Part shown: piece after piece, positions 26,501-34,710 of the stretch
Layout of the letters: each line of letters begins with the position of its first letter
Numbering within the stretch: the stretch's first letter is position 1
Assembly: GCF_011046535.1 (NCBI RefSeq)
Contig: NZ_CP049257.1
Span: 3,534,001 to 3,598,000 of the forward strand
Direction: 5' to 3'
DNA: 64,000 nt
Source: Nocardioides anomalus
GTDB taxonomy: Bacteria; Actinomycetota; Actinomycetes; Propionibacteriales; Nocardioidaceae
Notes under the pieces: model-generated
The model's input: the letters and a program-made list of their open reading frames with translations, nothing else
What the model was told of the DNA's origin: nothing
Databases searched by the model: none
Program-made: the position numbers and the translations under genes

Positions 26501-28326
26501 AGGCGACGGACACCGCCACGTCCACCCAGGTCGTCGTGGCGGCGCCGTCGGCCAGCACGGTCTCCTACGTGGGCGGAGCCGCGAGCCAGGGCAACGCCAG
26601 CACCCTCAGCGTCACCACGCCGACGACGGTCTCGGCCGGCGACCGGTTGCTGATGGCACTGACCCTGAACGTGGCCAACCGGGTCGTGTCCGACCCGACC
26701 GGCGTCACCGGTTGGACCCCGCTGTCCACGACAGCCAGCGGCAGCATGCAGACCCGTCTCTACACCAAGGTCGCGGCCGCGGGAGACGGGGGGCGACGGA
26801 TCGGCGTCACCCTCGATGCAGCGACGAAGTACACGATGACGGTGGCGGCGTACTCCGGCGTCCGGAACCAGCCCCTGGCGGCGACCACGCTCGCCGAGAC
26901 GGTCACCCGCTCCGCGCACACCACGCCCGGCGTCTCGGCGCCGGCCGGTTCGTGGATCGTCTCGTACTGGGCCGACAAGTCCTCGGCGACGACCGGATTC
27001 ACCCTGCCGAACAGCAGCACCGGGCGGCAGGCGTTGTGCGGCACCGGCAGCGGTCACATCTGCAGTGTGCTGGCCGACTCGGGGTCAGCCGTCCCGACGG
27101 GTGACCACGGCGGAGAGACGGCGACCGCCGACTCCGCGAACGCCACGGCGACCATGAGCTCGATCGTGCTCCGGACTGTCGAGCAGAACCAGGCACCGAC
27201 CGCCTCCTTCACGACAGCCTGCGATGGCGCGGTCTGCGACTTCGACGCGAGCGCCTCCGGCGACGCCGACGGGTCGGTGACGGCGTACAGCTGGGACTTC
27301 GGGGACGGGCAGACCGCCTCGGGCCGCACGGTCCGCCACGACTTCGTCTCCTCCGGCACCCGTGACGTGACCCTCACCGTCACCGACGACGAGGGCACGA
27401 CCGGCTCGCTCGTGACGGCCGTGAACGTGGTCCGCACCAACGCGTTGCCGACTGCCACCTTCACGGTGAGCTGCGACTACCTCGCGTGCACCTTCGACGG
27501 GTCGGCCTCGAGCGATCCCGACGGCTCCTTGGTCTCCTACCGCTGGGACTTCGGGGACGGCGCGACCGACACGACATCGGGCGCGGTCGTGACGCACACC
27601 TTCGACACCGGCGGGGCCTACGACGTCGCACTCCGCGTCGAGGACAACGACGGGGGCAGGGCGGACTCGACGCGCTCGGCCCGGCCCGCGGCCCCAGTCG
27701 CGATCACCCATGTGGACTCGACCGTCAACCAAGGCAACGTGGCCACACCGAACACGACGGTCCCGGCCAGCGTGCGGAGCGGCGACCGACTGGTCCTCGC
27801 GCTCAGCCTGAACTCGGCGACGGTCGCCACCGGTACGCCGTCGGGCGTCACCGGCTGGACGCTCCTGGACCGCGCCACGTCCGGCAGCATGCAGACGGTT
27901 CTCCTCACCAAGGTGGCCACCAGCGACGACGCCGGCCGCACCGTTCGGTTCGCGATGGACGCCGCGGCGAAGTACACCCTCACCCTCGCGGCCTACCGCG
28001 GCGACATGCTTGACCCCCAGGTCGCGGACCAGGCCGAGACCGTGACCCGCGTTGGGCACACCACCCCGACGCTGACCGCCGGAGCCGGCGACGTGGCCCT
28101 GTCCTACTGGGCCGACAAGTCGTCCGCCACGACGGGGTTCACCTTGCCAGCCGGTGTGACCCTCCGTCAGGCTGCGTGCGGCACCAACTCCGGACGAGTG
28201 TGCAGCGTTCTGGCCGACTCCGGCGGGCCTGTCGGCGCTGGCCCCTACGGAGGGCTCACCGCCACCTCCGACGCCGCCTCCGGGTCGGCGACCATGTGGA
28301 CGGTCCTGCTCCGACAGGACGGGTGA
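23509..28326 (+). CDS. Large secreted beta-propeller/malectin/PKD protein
   Basis: 1605 residues from GTG 23509 (ribosome site AAGGAG). The signal peptide is about residues 1-30. A beta-propeller-like region follows (EVTKIVQVGDKMVAGGLFTQV, VYVAGDFTKING, LFIGGFFTKIAG), up to about residue 475. Residues about 484-633 look like a malectin-type carbohydrate-binding domain (SSVQVRLYFASRSTSTRRFN). A second repeat-rich region runs to 845. Then come two PKD domains (846-1010), a YWADKSS domain (1015-1225), two PKD domains (1228-1398) and a second YWADKSS domain (1400-1605). No cell-wall anchor. It shares its layout with the giant protein at 16640-22144 and the proposed regulon site, so both are probably co-produced matrix or surface proteins. 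Confidence 0.85.
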   Translation: MRPRRLLTLLSGIALAVPTAVLVAPSAQAAAPVAAAAAVAGPTASRMPGEVPTTKTPWVRDGEVTKIVQVGDKMVAGGLFTQVQDPRNGTAYSRQNLFVFDAATGLVSQTFNPTVDGQVQQLLPGPTPDTVYVAGDFTKINGKGPNHLQLLNVNTGQAVTSFKAPSTSGGIETMELLPGNRLFIGGFFTKIAGANHGQLATLNATTGALDPFMDLTVAQNHNTGTGAKAPIGPRESGLTPSGDRMVVVGNFRTVDGLSRDQIVMIDLSGPTATVSTDWYTTAYTPICSPNAFDSYMRDVEMSPDGSFFVVATTGGPHTGTLCDTAARFETYATGTSLTPTWTNTSGGDTLWGVEVTQAAVYVGGHNRWMNNPSGSDRAAQGAVPRPGLSALDPQSGVPLRWNPGRNPRGEAAYEIYETQTGVWVLSDTEFIGDNLYQRPRIAFFPYSEGYDTAPTTTGALPGNVYVGAPLSASNVLYRVNAGGPAVASVDSGPDWSADNTTTSAWHNTGSATASRSALTSTSLVNVPASTPLGVWSSERYDPSGGTDMQWAFPVAAGSSVQVRLYFASRSTSTRRFNVLVDGVSKLALYDPNVDPGVNKGTVKSFDLTSDGTVNIDFTRSIGDPEINAVEIVNTAVSGATDVANVVRFDATTVTGQALASTPGFDWANVRNAVMIGRTLFYGQSDGMLYRRSFDGTAFGPASAVNPYLDPLWSSVLTGSGPVGQTYAGVLPTWYTQLSSITGMFYSGGRIYYTRSGQNTLYWRWFAPDSGVVGGVEYTASGGNIAWSSTRGMFLDGSTLYVVNASNGQLLKIPFVAGAPSGASSVADATTDWRGRAVFLASVLPNTAPTAAFSVDCDGTVCDFDASSSGDADGTVQSFEWSFSDGEGAGGVAPRHDFLASGTYTATLTVTDDGGLSSSVTQQVVVTKPNVAPTASFTVGCDYLVCTFDASGSDDEDGTVETYAWDFGDGTTDSGTTAQHAFAGPGSYAVTLTVTDDAQATDTATSTQVVVAAPSASTVSYVGGAASQGNASTLSVTTPTTVSAGDRLLMALTLNVANRVVSDPTGVTGWTPLSTTASGSMQTRLYTKVAAAGDGGRRIGVTLDAATKYTMTVAAYSGVRNQPLAATTLAETVTRSAHTTPGVSAPAGSWIVSYWADKSSATTGFTLPNSSTGRQALCGTGSGHICSVLADSGSAVPTGDHGGETATADSANATATMSSIVLRTVEQNQAPTASFTTACDGAVCDFDASASGDADGSVTAYSWDFGDGQTASGRTVRHDFVSSGTRDVTLTVTDDEGTTGSLVTAVNVVRTNALPTATFTVSCDYLACTFDGSASSDPDGSLVSYRWDFGDGATDTTSGAVVTHTFDTGGAYDVALRVEDNDGGRADSTRSARPAAPVAITHVDSTVNQGNVATPNTTVPASVRSGDRLVLALSLNSATVATGTPSGVTGWTLLDRATSGSMQTVLLTKVATSDDAGRTVRFAMDAAAKYTLTLAAYRGDMLDPQVADQAETVTRVGHTTPTLTAGAGDVALSYWADKSSATTGFTLPAGVTLRQAACGTNSGRVCSVLADSGGPVGAGPYGGLTATSDAASGSATMWTVLLRQDG

Positions 28327-28347
28327 GCTCGACCGGCGGACGAGCCA

Positions 28348-28389
28348 CGCACACTGCGCTACCGGCCCGGGCAGGTGGCGCAGTGTGCG
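28348..28389. terminator. Bidirectional terminator between convergent genes
   Basis: A perfect 12-bp stem, CGCACACTGCGC (28348-28359) with GCGCAGTGTGCG (28378-28389), and an 18-nt GC-rich loop. It lies between the PKD/propeller gene (stop 28326) and the convergent response regulator gene (stop 28400) and would serve both. Confidence 0.85.
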
Positions 28390-28399
28390 GCTGGTCGGC

Positions 28400-29095
28400 T
28401 CAGGCGGCGATGACCGGTGGCCGCCACCCGACCTGGTGCGCGAGGCCGACGGCGGCGATCTGCGAGGTGACGTCGAGCTTGGCGAGGATCGCCTTGACCT
28501 GGGTCCGCACCGTCGCCTCGGAGACGACGCCGAGCGTGGCGATCTCCCGGACCGTGCGGCCCTTCATCAGGTGAGCCAGCACCTCACGTTCCCGGCCCGT
28601 CAGGAGGTCCAGCTTGCGACGCAGGTCGACGAGGTGGGAGCGCTCTGTGGCCCACGCGTCGAGGAGCTGCTCACGCTCGTCCGGGGCCATGACCTGGAGG
28701 CCCTGGTTGATCCTGCGCACCGTGCCCAGGATGTCGTTGAGGGGCCGCGACTTCGCCAGCACCTTGCGGGCTCCCAGCCGGACCGCCTCCCCCCAGCGCG
28801 CGCGGTCGACCGAGCCCGTGACGACCACGACGTTGATCCCCTCACGGGCCAGAGGAGCGACCAGCCGTTCGCCCGCCCCGAAGCCACCCAGGTCGAGGTC
28901 GAGCAGGGCGACACGTGGTCGCTGACGAACGGTCCAGGACAGCAGAGCCCCGGGCCGGTGCTCGAGGGTCGGCACCTCGGCTCGCCGCACGTCGTAGCCC
29001 TCGATGGTCAGCGCCAGTTCCAACGACTCGGCGAAGAGGACGTGGTCCTCGAGGATGACGATGCGCAGGTCGCTACGCGCCGTGGGCTGCGACAC
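28400..29095 (-). CDS. LuxR/NarL-type response regulator, pair 1
   Basis: 231 residues. GTG 29095 is chosen over an upstream ATG because AAGGAG precedes it and it overlaps the kinase stop by 23 bp. Receiver domain: RIVILEDHVLFAESLELAL (acidic pocket), VALLDLDLGGFG (phosphoacceptor Asp), VVVVTGS (Thr/Ser) and KVLAKSR (Lys). C-terminal LuxR HTH: LTGREREVLAHLMKGRTVREIA, then recognition helix EATVRTQVKAILAKL. It is very close to the regulator at 35763, and its recognition helix matches. Proposed to bind the palindromes described here; this is inferred. Confidence 0.9.
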   Translation of the reverse strand: MSQPTARSDLRIVILEDHVLFAESLELALTIEGYDVRRAEVPTLEHRPGALLSWTVRQRPRVALLDLDLGGFGAGERLVAPLAREGINVVVVTGSVDRARWGEAVRLGARKVLAKSRPLNDILGTVRRINQGLQVMAPDEREQLLDAWATERSHLVDLRRKLDLLTGREREVLAHLMKGRTVREIATLGVVSEATVRTQVKAILAKLDVTSQIAAVGLAHQVGWRPPVIAA

Positions 29096-30550
29096 GGGAC
29101 ATCTCCTTCTTGGGTAGACGGGCGACGAACGTCGCACCGGGTGACACTGCGTCGGCGAGGACCAGGTCCCCGCCGCACTGCTCGACGAGGCGCCGGGCGA
29201 TGCCGAGCCCCAGACCTTGTCCGGGTGACGCGCTGGCCCGCACGCCGGACTCGAAGATGCGGGCCCGGACCGCCTCGTCCACGCCAGGACCGTGGTCGGA
29301 GCAGGTCACGACGACCCAGTCGTCGTCGTCCAGGGAGTCCAGCTCCACCTGTCCACCACCGTGCCGGCGTGCGTTCTCGAGGAGGATGTTGATCACCTGG
29401 GCGAAGTCATCCGGGTCCGCTGCGCACCTCAGGCCCCGGGGCGTCCAGTGCACCGTGAGCCCACGGAGCCGGTGACTCGTCACGAGGCGCTCGACGATCT
29501 CGTCGAGGTCGACGCCGGCCGCCTCGGCCCGCACAGGACCGGTGGTCGTGACGACCGCCTCCGCTCGGCACATCATCAGGCGCTCGAGTCGCGCGAGCTC
29601 GAGGTCGACCAGGTGCTGCAGCCGCTGACGACGGTCGAGCGGGAGGCTCTGGTCAGCGCCCATCAGGTTGGTCGCGCTGGTGATGCCCGCGACCGTCGAC
29701 CCGACCTCGTGCAGGAGCTCCCGCTCGTGCCTGATGGCGACGCGGGCTTCGGCCAGGGTCTCGTGGAGCTCCTGGACCTCACGTTCGTGAGCGAGCATCG
29801 AACGCCGGAGGAGGGACTGAGCCATCACGCAGAGGACCAGCGCGCTCTCCATGCTGAGCACACCCGCGAGCGCCGCGGTGGCCATGCCGCCACCGGCCAC
29901 GTCCGCGATCCAGTTGGCCACAGCCATGAGCAGCAGAGCGACGACCAGCCGACCTCGCGCCCACCACGTCACGCCGCGGCTGTGGATGAGCACCCAGGCC
30001 GCCACCAGCGCCGCGACGACGACCGAGGTGTTGAGCGCCGCGGCCATCAGCGGACCGACCGGGAGCGGCTCGACCGTCGTGCTCACGATGCACGTCCCCA
30101 GGGCGAGCAGCATCCCGACGCCGGCGCCGAGGACCGCGGGGTCTCCGGGGGAGCGGCGCGCCGGGCCACGCCGATCAGTCCGGCGAGCACCGTCAGTGTC
30201 GCCAGCTCGGCGAGGACCGGCAGAGCGTTCACGCGCGTCGGCACCTGCCCGACGACGGCCGCCACGACGAGGCCCTGGACGGCGGCGCAGAAGAGACCAG
30301 CGGTGAGCCAGCCCGCGTGCCGGCGCGTCCTCCCTCCGCGTGCGCCGCGGCCGATGACCCGCCAGTGGAAGTACACGAAGACGGCGGCACCGAGCACGAC
30401 GGCAGAGGTCAGGAGCTGCGAGGAGCGGAGCACCTCGGCCGGCCGTGTCGAGGTCAGGGTGACCATGAGCACCGGCACGACCGGCGCGAGTGCGACGGCT
30501 GCGGTGCCCGCTGCCCATCGCCACCCGCGGTGCGTGCGTTGACCCCACAT
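29073..30550 (-). CDS. Multi-spanning sensor histidine kinase, pair 1, frame interrupted at a G5/C5 run
   Basis: It starts at ATG 30550. The N-terminal half (about four membrane helices) is in one frame and the rest (about four more helices, dimerisation helix, ATPase domain) in another. One extra C in the run at 30147-30151 joins them into a protein of about 492 residues with about eight helices. H-box: ELLHEVGSTVAGI; N-box VINILLENARRHGGGQV; G-boxes HGPGVDEAV and GQGLGLGIARRL. It is the paralogue of the kinase at 34895. The stop overlaps the cognate regulator. The ligand is unknown. Given the intact domains, an assembly indel is the simplest reading. Confidence 0.8.
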
Positions 30551-30614
30551 GCTCCAGACCCCCCACGAATCTGTTCGTCAGAACCTCTGCGTCGTGGCGA
30601 GACCTGCTCTCGAC

Positions 30615-30630
30615 ACCCGCATCTGCGGGT
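30615..30630. promoter_or_regulatory. Perfect inverted repeat upstream of kinase 1
   Basis: ACCCGCATCTGCGGGT: 7-bp arms around TC. It lies 65 bp before the kinase start on the minus strand. It does not match the nine-site regulon palindrome. Possible operator or short hairpin in the leader. Confidence 0.4.
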
Positions 30631-30808
30631 CTGCGGTGAGACAGGATCCGCCGCGGCCGGGCGCTGGTCCGCGAGGGCCAGCACGTCGTGCTGCAGAGGC
30701 TTCTTGGTGCGTTTCGTTGGGGGATCGAGGTGGACCGTATACCAAAGGTTGGGGGCACGTATGACCCGTTCGGGCCATTTGGTCCCGGGAGAAATGTCAG
30801 CCGCGCGA

Positions 30809-30825
30809 TCACCAATTTCAGGGGA
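30809..30825. promoter_or_regulatory. Palindromic site 7 of the exopolysaccharide regulon (17-bp variant)
   Basis: On the minus strand TCCCCTGAAATTGGTGA: the same arms as sites 3 and 5 with one extra base in the spacer. It lies 92 bp upstream of the orphan LuxR-type regulator gene at 30918, suggesting that gene is itself in the regulon. Confidence 0.5.
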
Positions 30826-30917
30826 GTCCGCAGCGGCCGCAGGTACCGGTCCCGCCCGCCGTCCACGATCGGGTTGAAGCACCCTCTTGCGACCCCACCA
30901 GGAAGGACGGCACCGGT

Positions 30918-31688
30918 ATGTCTCCGGGACGTCACAGCGTCGACCCACGGCGTCCGGGTCGACTTCCGCAGGTGGGGGTCGCGTCGGACCAGAGCCTGGT
31001 CGCCGAGTCGGTGCGCCGGGCACTGCACGAGCGTGGTCACGGCTGCGTCACGCTCAGCTGGCCTGCGGCCGTCGACGACTCGACCGACCTGCGACCGCGC
31101 CTGCGACCACGCAGCCGGGAGGGGTCGGCCCACACCCCCCAGGTGGCCGTCCTCCTGAGCGACCTGGACCGGTGGGGTCGGGTCATGGCCGCGCGGACGC
31201 TGGTGGCCGGGCTGCCGGTGCCGTGGCTCGTCCTGGCCGGCGCTCCTCGCGGACCGGTCTGGGGGGCCCTGTACGAGAGCGGGGCAACGCTCGTCCTGCA
31301 CACCGACACCGACCTGGACACCGTGTGCGACGCCGTGGTGCGGCTCGGCTCCGGGTCCGCGTCGACGCCGGGTCCACCCCGTGAGCTCCTGCGTGCCTGG
31401 CAGAGCTACGCACAGCGTCGCCGTGAGCTGACGCACCGGTTGCAGACACTGACCGGGCGTGAGGAGCAGGTGCTGCACCAGCTGCACCAGGGGGTGCCCG
31501 TGCGGAGCATCGCAGAGCGCTCGGAGGTCGCCGAGGCCACGGTGCGCAGCCAGGTGAAGGCCATCTTGCGCAAGCTGGACGTCAGCTCCCAGATCGCCGC
31601 AGTGGCGGCATACCAGGAGGTCCAGTCGATCAACTCGAGGGCCACCCAGGTCGAGGTGCTCGAGGCGATGTCGGAACCGGTCCCCTGA
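30918..31688 (+). CDS. Orphan LuxR-type regulator with receiver-like domain
   Basis: 256 residues. The N-terminal half is a divergent receiver-like domain (QVGVASDQSLVAESVRRAL; AVLLSDLDRWGRV). An Asp is present at the expected position, but the acidic pocket typical of receivers is not evident (SDQ instead of EDD), so phosphorylation is doubtful. The C-terminal LuxR HTH is clear: LTGREEQVLHQLHQGVPVRSIA, then EATVRSQVKAILRKLD, nearly identical in the recognition helix to the two paired regulators. No kinase gene is adjacent in the same direction. The next gene starts the polysaccharide (initiating phosphotransferase), so this regulator probably belongs to that control circuit. Confidence 0.85.
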   Translation: MSPGRHSVDPRRPGRLPQVGVASDQSLVAESVRRALHERGHGCVTLSWPAAVDDSTDLRPRLRPRSREGSAHTPQVAVLLSDLDRWGRVMAARTLVAGLPVPWLVLAGAPRGPVWGALYESGATLVLHTDTDLDTVCDAVVRLGSGSASTPGPPRELLRAWQSYAQRRRELTHRLQTLTGREEQVLHQLHQGVPVRSIAERSEVAEATVRSQVKAILRKLDVSSQIAAVAAYQEVQSINSRATQVEVLEAMSEPVP

Positions 31689-31742
31689 GCCGCGCTCGCT
31701 GCGCCGGGCGACCGAGGCCGCGGCGAGAGGTGGGTCCGGACA

Positions 31743-31758
31743 TGCCCGAAAAGAGTGA
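31743..31758. promoter_or_regulatory. Palindromic site 8 of the exopolysaccharide regulon
   Basis: TGCCCGAAAAGAGTGA, 13 of 16 identical to site 3. It lies 63 bp before the initiating phosphotransferase gene; TAGGTT at 31781-31786 is a -10 candidate, which would place the site centre near -42. Confidence 0.5.
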
Positions 31759-31821
31759 TGAACCTGGCCGCCCAGGTTCCTAGGTTGAGCAGATTCCAGT
31801 TCTCCGGGGGGAGGCACAGTC

Positions 31822-33285
31822 ATGACGGCGACCGACATACCGCACAGCGCACCGGTGGTGTCGACGGGCCGCCGTGCCCTCACCGGCCGCCCTCACGGGC
31901 ACCGGACCATGATCGGCGGCTTCCTCCTCGTCGCGGACCTGGTCGCCGTGTCCATCACCGTGGCCGTCAGCACCGCGGCCGGGTCGTCCTGGTCCGCACC
32001 GGCATCCGCCGTCCTGCTGATCGGTTGGCCCCTGATCGTCGCTCTGTGTGGCGGTTACGCCGCTGACGGCGGCGTCGGGCTCCGGTCCGGCGCCCTGCTC
32101 CGCGCCTCCCTCGGCATCGGTATCGGCGCCTGGATCGCGGTCGCCCTGTCGCCGGCCATCCCCACCCACCTCCTCGACGCCTCGCCCGGCGACGGTCTCC
32201 TCGTTGCGGCCCTGACACCCGCCAGCTCGACGGTGCTCCGGCTCCTCGTCCGCCGGCTGACAGTCAGCGCGCCGCTGCGCGTCGTCGTCGTGGGAGACCC
32301 CTCGGGCGCCGCCCGGGTGTTCAGCGAGCTGCGCAGCGGCCGGCGCGGGCGGGGCCTGGACCCGGTCGCCCTGTGCCTGCACGGTCGGAGGTCGAGCGAC
32401 CTCGACGACGCGCTCCTGACCCACGCGGACCTGGACGTCTGGGTGGGGACCCAGGACCTGGTCGAGGTCGTCCGCGCACACCGGGCCGACGCTGTCGTGG
32501 TGGCGCCCGGCCCGGAGATCGGGCACGCCGAGCTCCGGAGGTGGGGTGCCTGGCTCCAGGACACCCGGACCGAGCTGCTCGTGCACTCCGGGCTCCGCGA
32601 CGTAGCCCCCCGACGCCTCACCGCCGAAGAGGTCGGTGGCCTCCACCTGGTCCGCGTGCGTCCCGCGTCCATCACGGGTCCTGGGCAGACCGTCAAGGCC
32701 CTCGTGGACCGGGTGACCGCGGCGGCGCTGCTGCTGCTGCTCGGACCGCTGCTGCTCTCGCTCGCCGTGATGATCCGCCGCGACTCCCCCGGACCGGCGC
32801 TCTTCAAGCAGGTGCGGGTCGGGCACCACGGACGGCTCTTCACCGTCTACAAGCTGCGGACCATGCGGGAGGACGCTGACCGCATCGTGGCCGAGCTGTG
32901 CGCGGACAACGAAGCCGACCGCGAGGGTGTGCTCTTCAAGATGCGCCGCGATCCTCGCATCACCCGGCTCGGCGCCCTCCTGCGCAAGTACTCCGTCGAC
33001 GAGCTGCCCCAGCTGATCAACGTGCTGCGCGGCGAGATGTCCCTGATCGGGCCTCGTCCCGCCCTGCCCAACGAGGTCGCTGCCTACCCGGAGGACCTCA
33101 GGCGGAGACTCGTCGTGAAGCCGGGCCTCACCGGCCTGTGGCAGGTGTCCGGCCGATCGGACCTGCCGTGGGAGCAGACCGTGCGACTCGACCTGCAGTA
33201 CGTCGACAACTGGTCCTGGCGGCTCGACCTCATGATCGCGTGGCGCACGGTCGGCGCGGTGCTGCTGCACCGCGGCGCCTACTGA
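31822..33285 (+). CDS. Polyprenyl-phosphate sugar phosphotransferase (initiating enzyme, WbaP/CpsE type)
   Basis: 487 residues from ATG 31822 (GGGGGGAGG upstream). The N-terminal part has about four membrane helices and a Rossmann-like CoA_binding_3 region (LRVVVVGDPSGAARV). The C-terminal catalytic domain follows a further hydrophobic segment (AAALLLLLGPLLLSLAVMI) and has the family motifs PALFKQVRVGHHGRLFTVYK, LRTMREDAD, the DELPQLINVLRGEMSLIGPR block and KPGLTGLWQVSGRSDL. It moves a sugar-1-phosphate from a nucleotide sugar to undecaprenyl phosphate, the committed first step. It is transcribed alone, under its own proposed regulon site. Confidence 0.95.
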   Translation: MTATDIPHSAPVVSTGRRALTGRPHGHRTMIGGFLLVADLVAVSITVAVSTAAGSSWSAPASAVLLIGWPLIVALCGGYAADGGVGLRSGALLRASLGIGIGAWIAVALSPAIPTHLLDASPGDGLLVAALTPASSTVLRLLVRRLTVSAPLRVVVVGDPSGAARVFSELRSGRRGRGLDPVALCLHGRRSSDLDDALLTHADLDVWVGTQDLVEVVRAHRADAVVVAPGPEIGHAELRRWGAWLQDTRTELLVHSGLRDVAPRRLTAEEVGGLHLVRVRPASITGPGQTVKALVDRVTAAALLLLLGPLLLSLAVMIRRDSPGPALFKQVRVGHHGRLFTVYKLRTMREDADRIVAELCADNEADREGVLFKMRRDPRITRLGALLRKYSVDELPQLINVLRGEMSLIGPRPALPNEVAAYPEDLRRRLVVKPGLTGLWQVSGRSDLPWEQTVRLDLQYVDNWSWRLDLMIAWRTVGAVLLHRGAY

Positions 33286-33298
33286 CTCCTGCCCCGGC

Positions 33299-33928
33299 TC
33301 AACGACCTGCGGCCCGGACCCCATGCCGGGCGAGCAGGTCCACGAGCCGGGGCAGGTCCCGGTCGGGCCGCCCGAGGCGCAGCCACCAGTGCTCGGCGGC
33401 CAGGCCGGCCGCGCGGGCGCCGTGGACGTTGGCCTCGGTGTCGTCGACGAACAGGATCGTCTCGGGCGCGGCGCCGATGCGGGCGGCGGCCTCGGTGAAG
33501 AAGGCCGGGTCGGGCTTGGTCACCCCGAGGTCGCAGGAGTAGCAGGAGACGTCGAAGACCTGGTCGTAGCCGAGCACGGTGCGCATGAAGGCGGCGCGGT
33601 GCTGCTCCTGGTTGCTGCCCAGGTGCACGCCGTACCCGGCCGCCCGGAGCTCGCGGACCAGCGCGATCGTCTGCGGGACGAGCCCGATGCTGTGCCAGAC
33701 GGCGGGGCGCAGGTCGGCGACGCTCGTCGGCAGGCCGCCCGCGGTGAGGCCGGCGGCCAGGGTCGCGAAGAAGTCGGTCTCACCGCGCAGGGCGGCCAGG
33801 TCGTCGTGCCAGGTGCCGTCGGTGAAGACGTCGGTGCGCTCGCCGAGGTAGGGGCGCAGCGAGTCGAGCCAGGAGCCCGGGAGGAACTGCAGGACGCCGT
33901 CGGCGTCGAGCAGGACGTGCTCGATCAC
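33299..33928 (-). CDS. HAD-superfamily hydrolase
   Basis: 209 residues. GTG 33928 overlaps the TGA of the upstream CysQ-type gene (GTGA). HAD motifs are present: LLDADGVLQFLPGSW (motif I Asp pair), a motif II region around VHLGSNQEQHR, GVTKPDPAFF (motif III Lys) and TILFVDDTEANVHGARAAG (motif IV). It is of the phosphoglycolate phosphatase/haloacid dehalogenase-like group with a helical cap. The substrate cannot be told from sequence. Coupling to the PAP phosphatase-like gene suggests nucleotide or sugar-phosphate dephosphorylation. Confidence 0.85.
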   Translation of the reverse strand: MIEHVLLDADGVLQFLPGSWLDSLRPYLGERTDVFTDGTWHDDLAALRGETDFFATLAAGLTAGGLPTSVADLRPAVWHSIGLVPQTIALVRELRAAGYGVHLGSNQEQHRAAFMRTVLGYDQVFDVSCYSCDLGVTKPDPAFFTEAAARIGAAPETILFVDDTEANVHGARAAGLAAEHWWLRLGRPDRDLPRLVDLLARHGVRAAGR

Positions 33929-34710
33929 TCCCAGCCGTGCTCGGCCAGGTGGGCCAGGATCTGCTCGGAGAGCTCGGGGCGGCAGACGATGAGGTCGGGC
34001 AGGTAGACGTCGTCCTGGTTGTAGCGCAGCGGCGAGCCGTCGATGCGCGAGGTGAACAGCCCGGCGGCGCGGGCGACGGCGACGGGGGCGGCGGAGTCCC
34101 ACTCGTACTGGCCGCCGGCGTGGACGTAGGCGTCGGTGACGTCGCGGACCACCGAGATCACCTTGAAGCCGGCCGAGCCCATGGCCACGGTCTCGCCGCC
34201 GAGCGCGGCGACCAGGCCGTCGGTGAAGGCCGGCGGGCGGCTGCGGGACACGGCGATGCGCGGGCGCTCCGCGCTGGCCGGAGGTACGACGGGCGCGTCC
34301 GCGGTCGAGTACGTGCGGCCGACGGCGGGGAGGGCGACGGCGCCGGCGGTCAGGTCGCCGTCCTGCCAGAGCGCGACGTGGACGGCCCAGTCCTCGCGGG
34401 GCGGCTCGGAGAACTCGCGGGTGCCGTCGAGCGGGTCGACGATCCAGACCCGGTCGCGCTCGAGGCGGACCTTGTCGTCCTTGCCCTCCTCCGACAGCAC
34501 CGCGTCGCCGGGCCGGTGCTCGGCCAGCAGCTCCATGAGCAGCTCGTGCGCGGCCCGGTCGCCGGCGTCCTTCAGCTCGCGACCCTCGAGCCCCTCCTCG
34601 CGCACCTGGAGGAGCCTGTGGCCGGCGGTCTCGGCCAGCCACGCGGCCAGCGCGTGGTCGTCGGCCCCCGCGGGGGCTGGCCGGCGTCGAAGGGGGCAGC
34701 GCTCACCCAC
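33925..34710 (-). CDS. cysQ: CysQ-type 3'(2'),5'-bisphosphate nucleotidase (inositol monophosphatase family)
   Basis: 261 residues, start GTG 34710. Metal-binding motifs of the FIG/IMPase superfamily are present: the VLSEEGKDD Glu cluster, WIVDPLDGTREF, and the later YVHAGGQYEWDSAAPVAVARAAG segment that ends in the WD motif. CysQ hydrolyses 3'-phosphoadenosine 5'-phosphate, the by-product of PAPS sulfotransferases. Two sulfotransferases are encoded in this locus, so the placement makes functional sense, but the general inositol-phosphatase activity of the family cannot be excluded. It is convergent with the phosphotransferase gene via the HAD gene. Confidence 0.8.
   Translation of the reverse strand: MGERCPLRRRPAPAGADDHALAAWLAETAGHRLLQVREEGLEGRELKDAGDRAAHELLMELLAEHRPGDAVLSEEGKDDKVRLERDRVWIVDPLDGTREFSEPPREDWAVHVALWQDGDLTAGAVALPAVGRTYSTADAPVVPPASAERPRIAVSRSRPPAFTDGLVAALGGETVAMGSAGFKVISVVRDVTDAYVHAGGQYEWDSAAPVAVARAAGLFTSRIDGSPLRYNQDDVYLPDLIVCRPELSEQILAHLAEHGWE

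Larger units (their letters stand above)
30551..30917. other. 367-bp regulatory region between kinase 1 and the orphan LuxR gene
   Basis: No convincing gene. It holds divergent promoters for the kinase (minus) and the LuxR-type gene (plus), a perfect inverted repeat at 30615-30630 and regulon site 7 at 30809-30825. Its middle is notably AT-richer than its surroundings (around 30730-30820). Confidence 0.5.

Noticed and set aside
23524..27057. A 1177-codon minus-strand open frame
   Set aside because: Antisense shadow of the PKD/propeller gene, a common effect of high GC; no recognisable protein features.
30736..30790. Extra copies of the regulon palindrome around ACCAAAGGTTGGGG and GGGCCATTTGGTCCC
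   Set aside because: Arms and spacing differ too much from the nine listed sites; kept out to avoid inflating the set.
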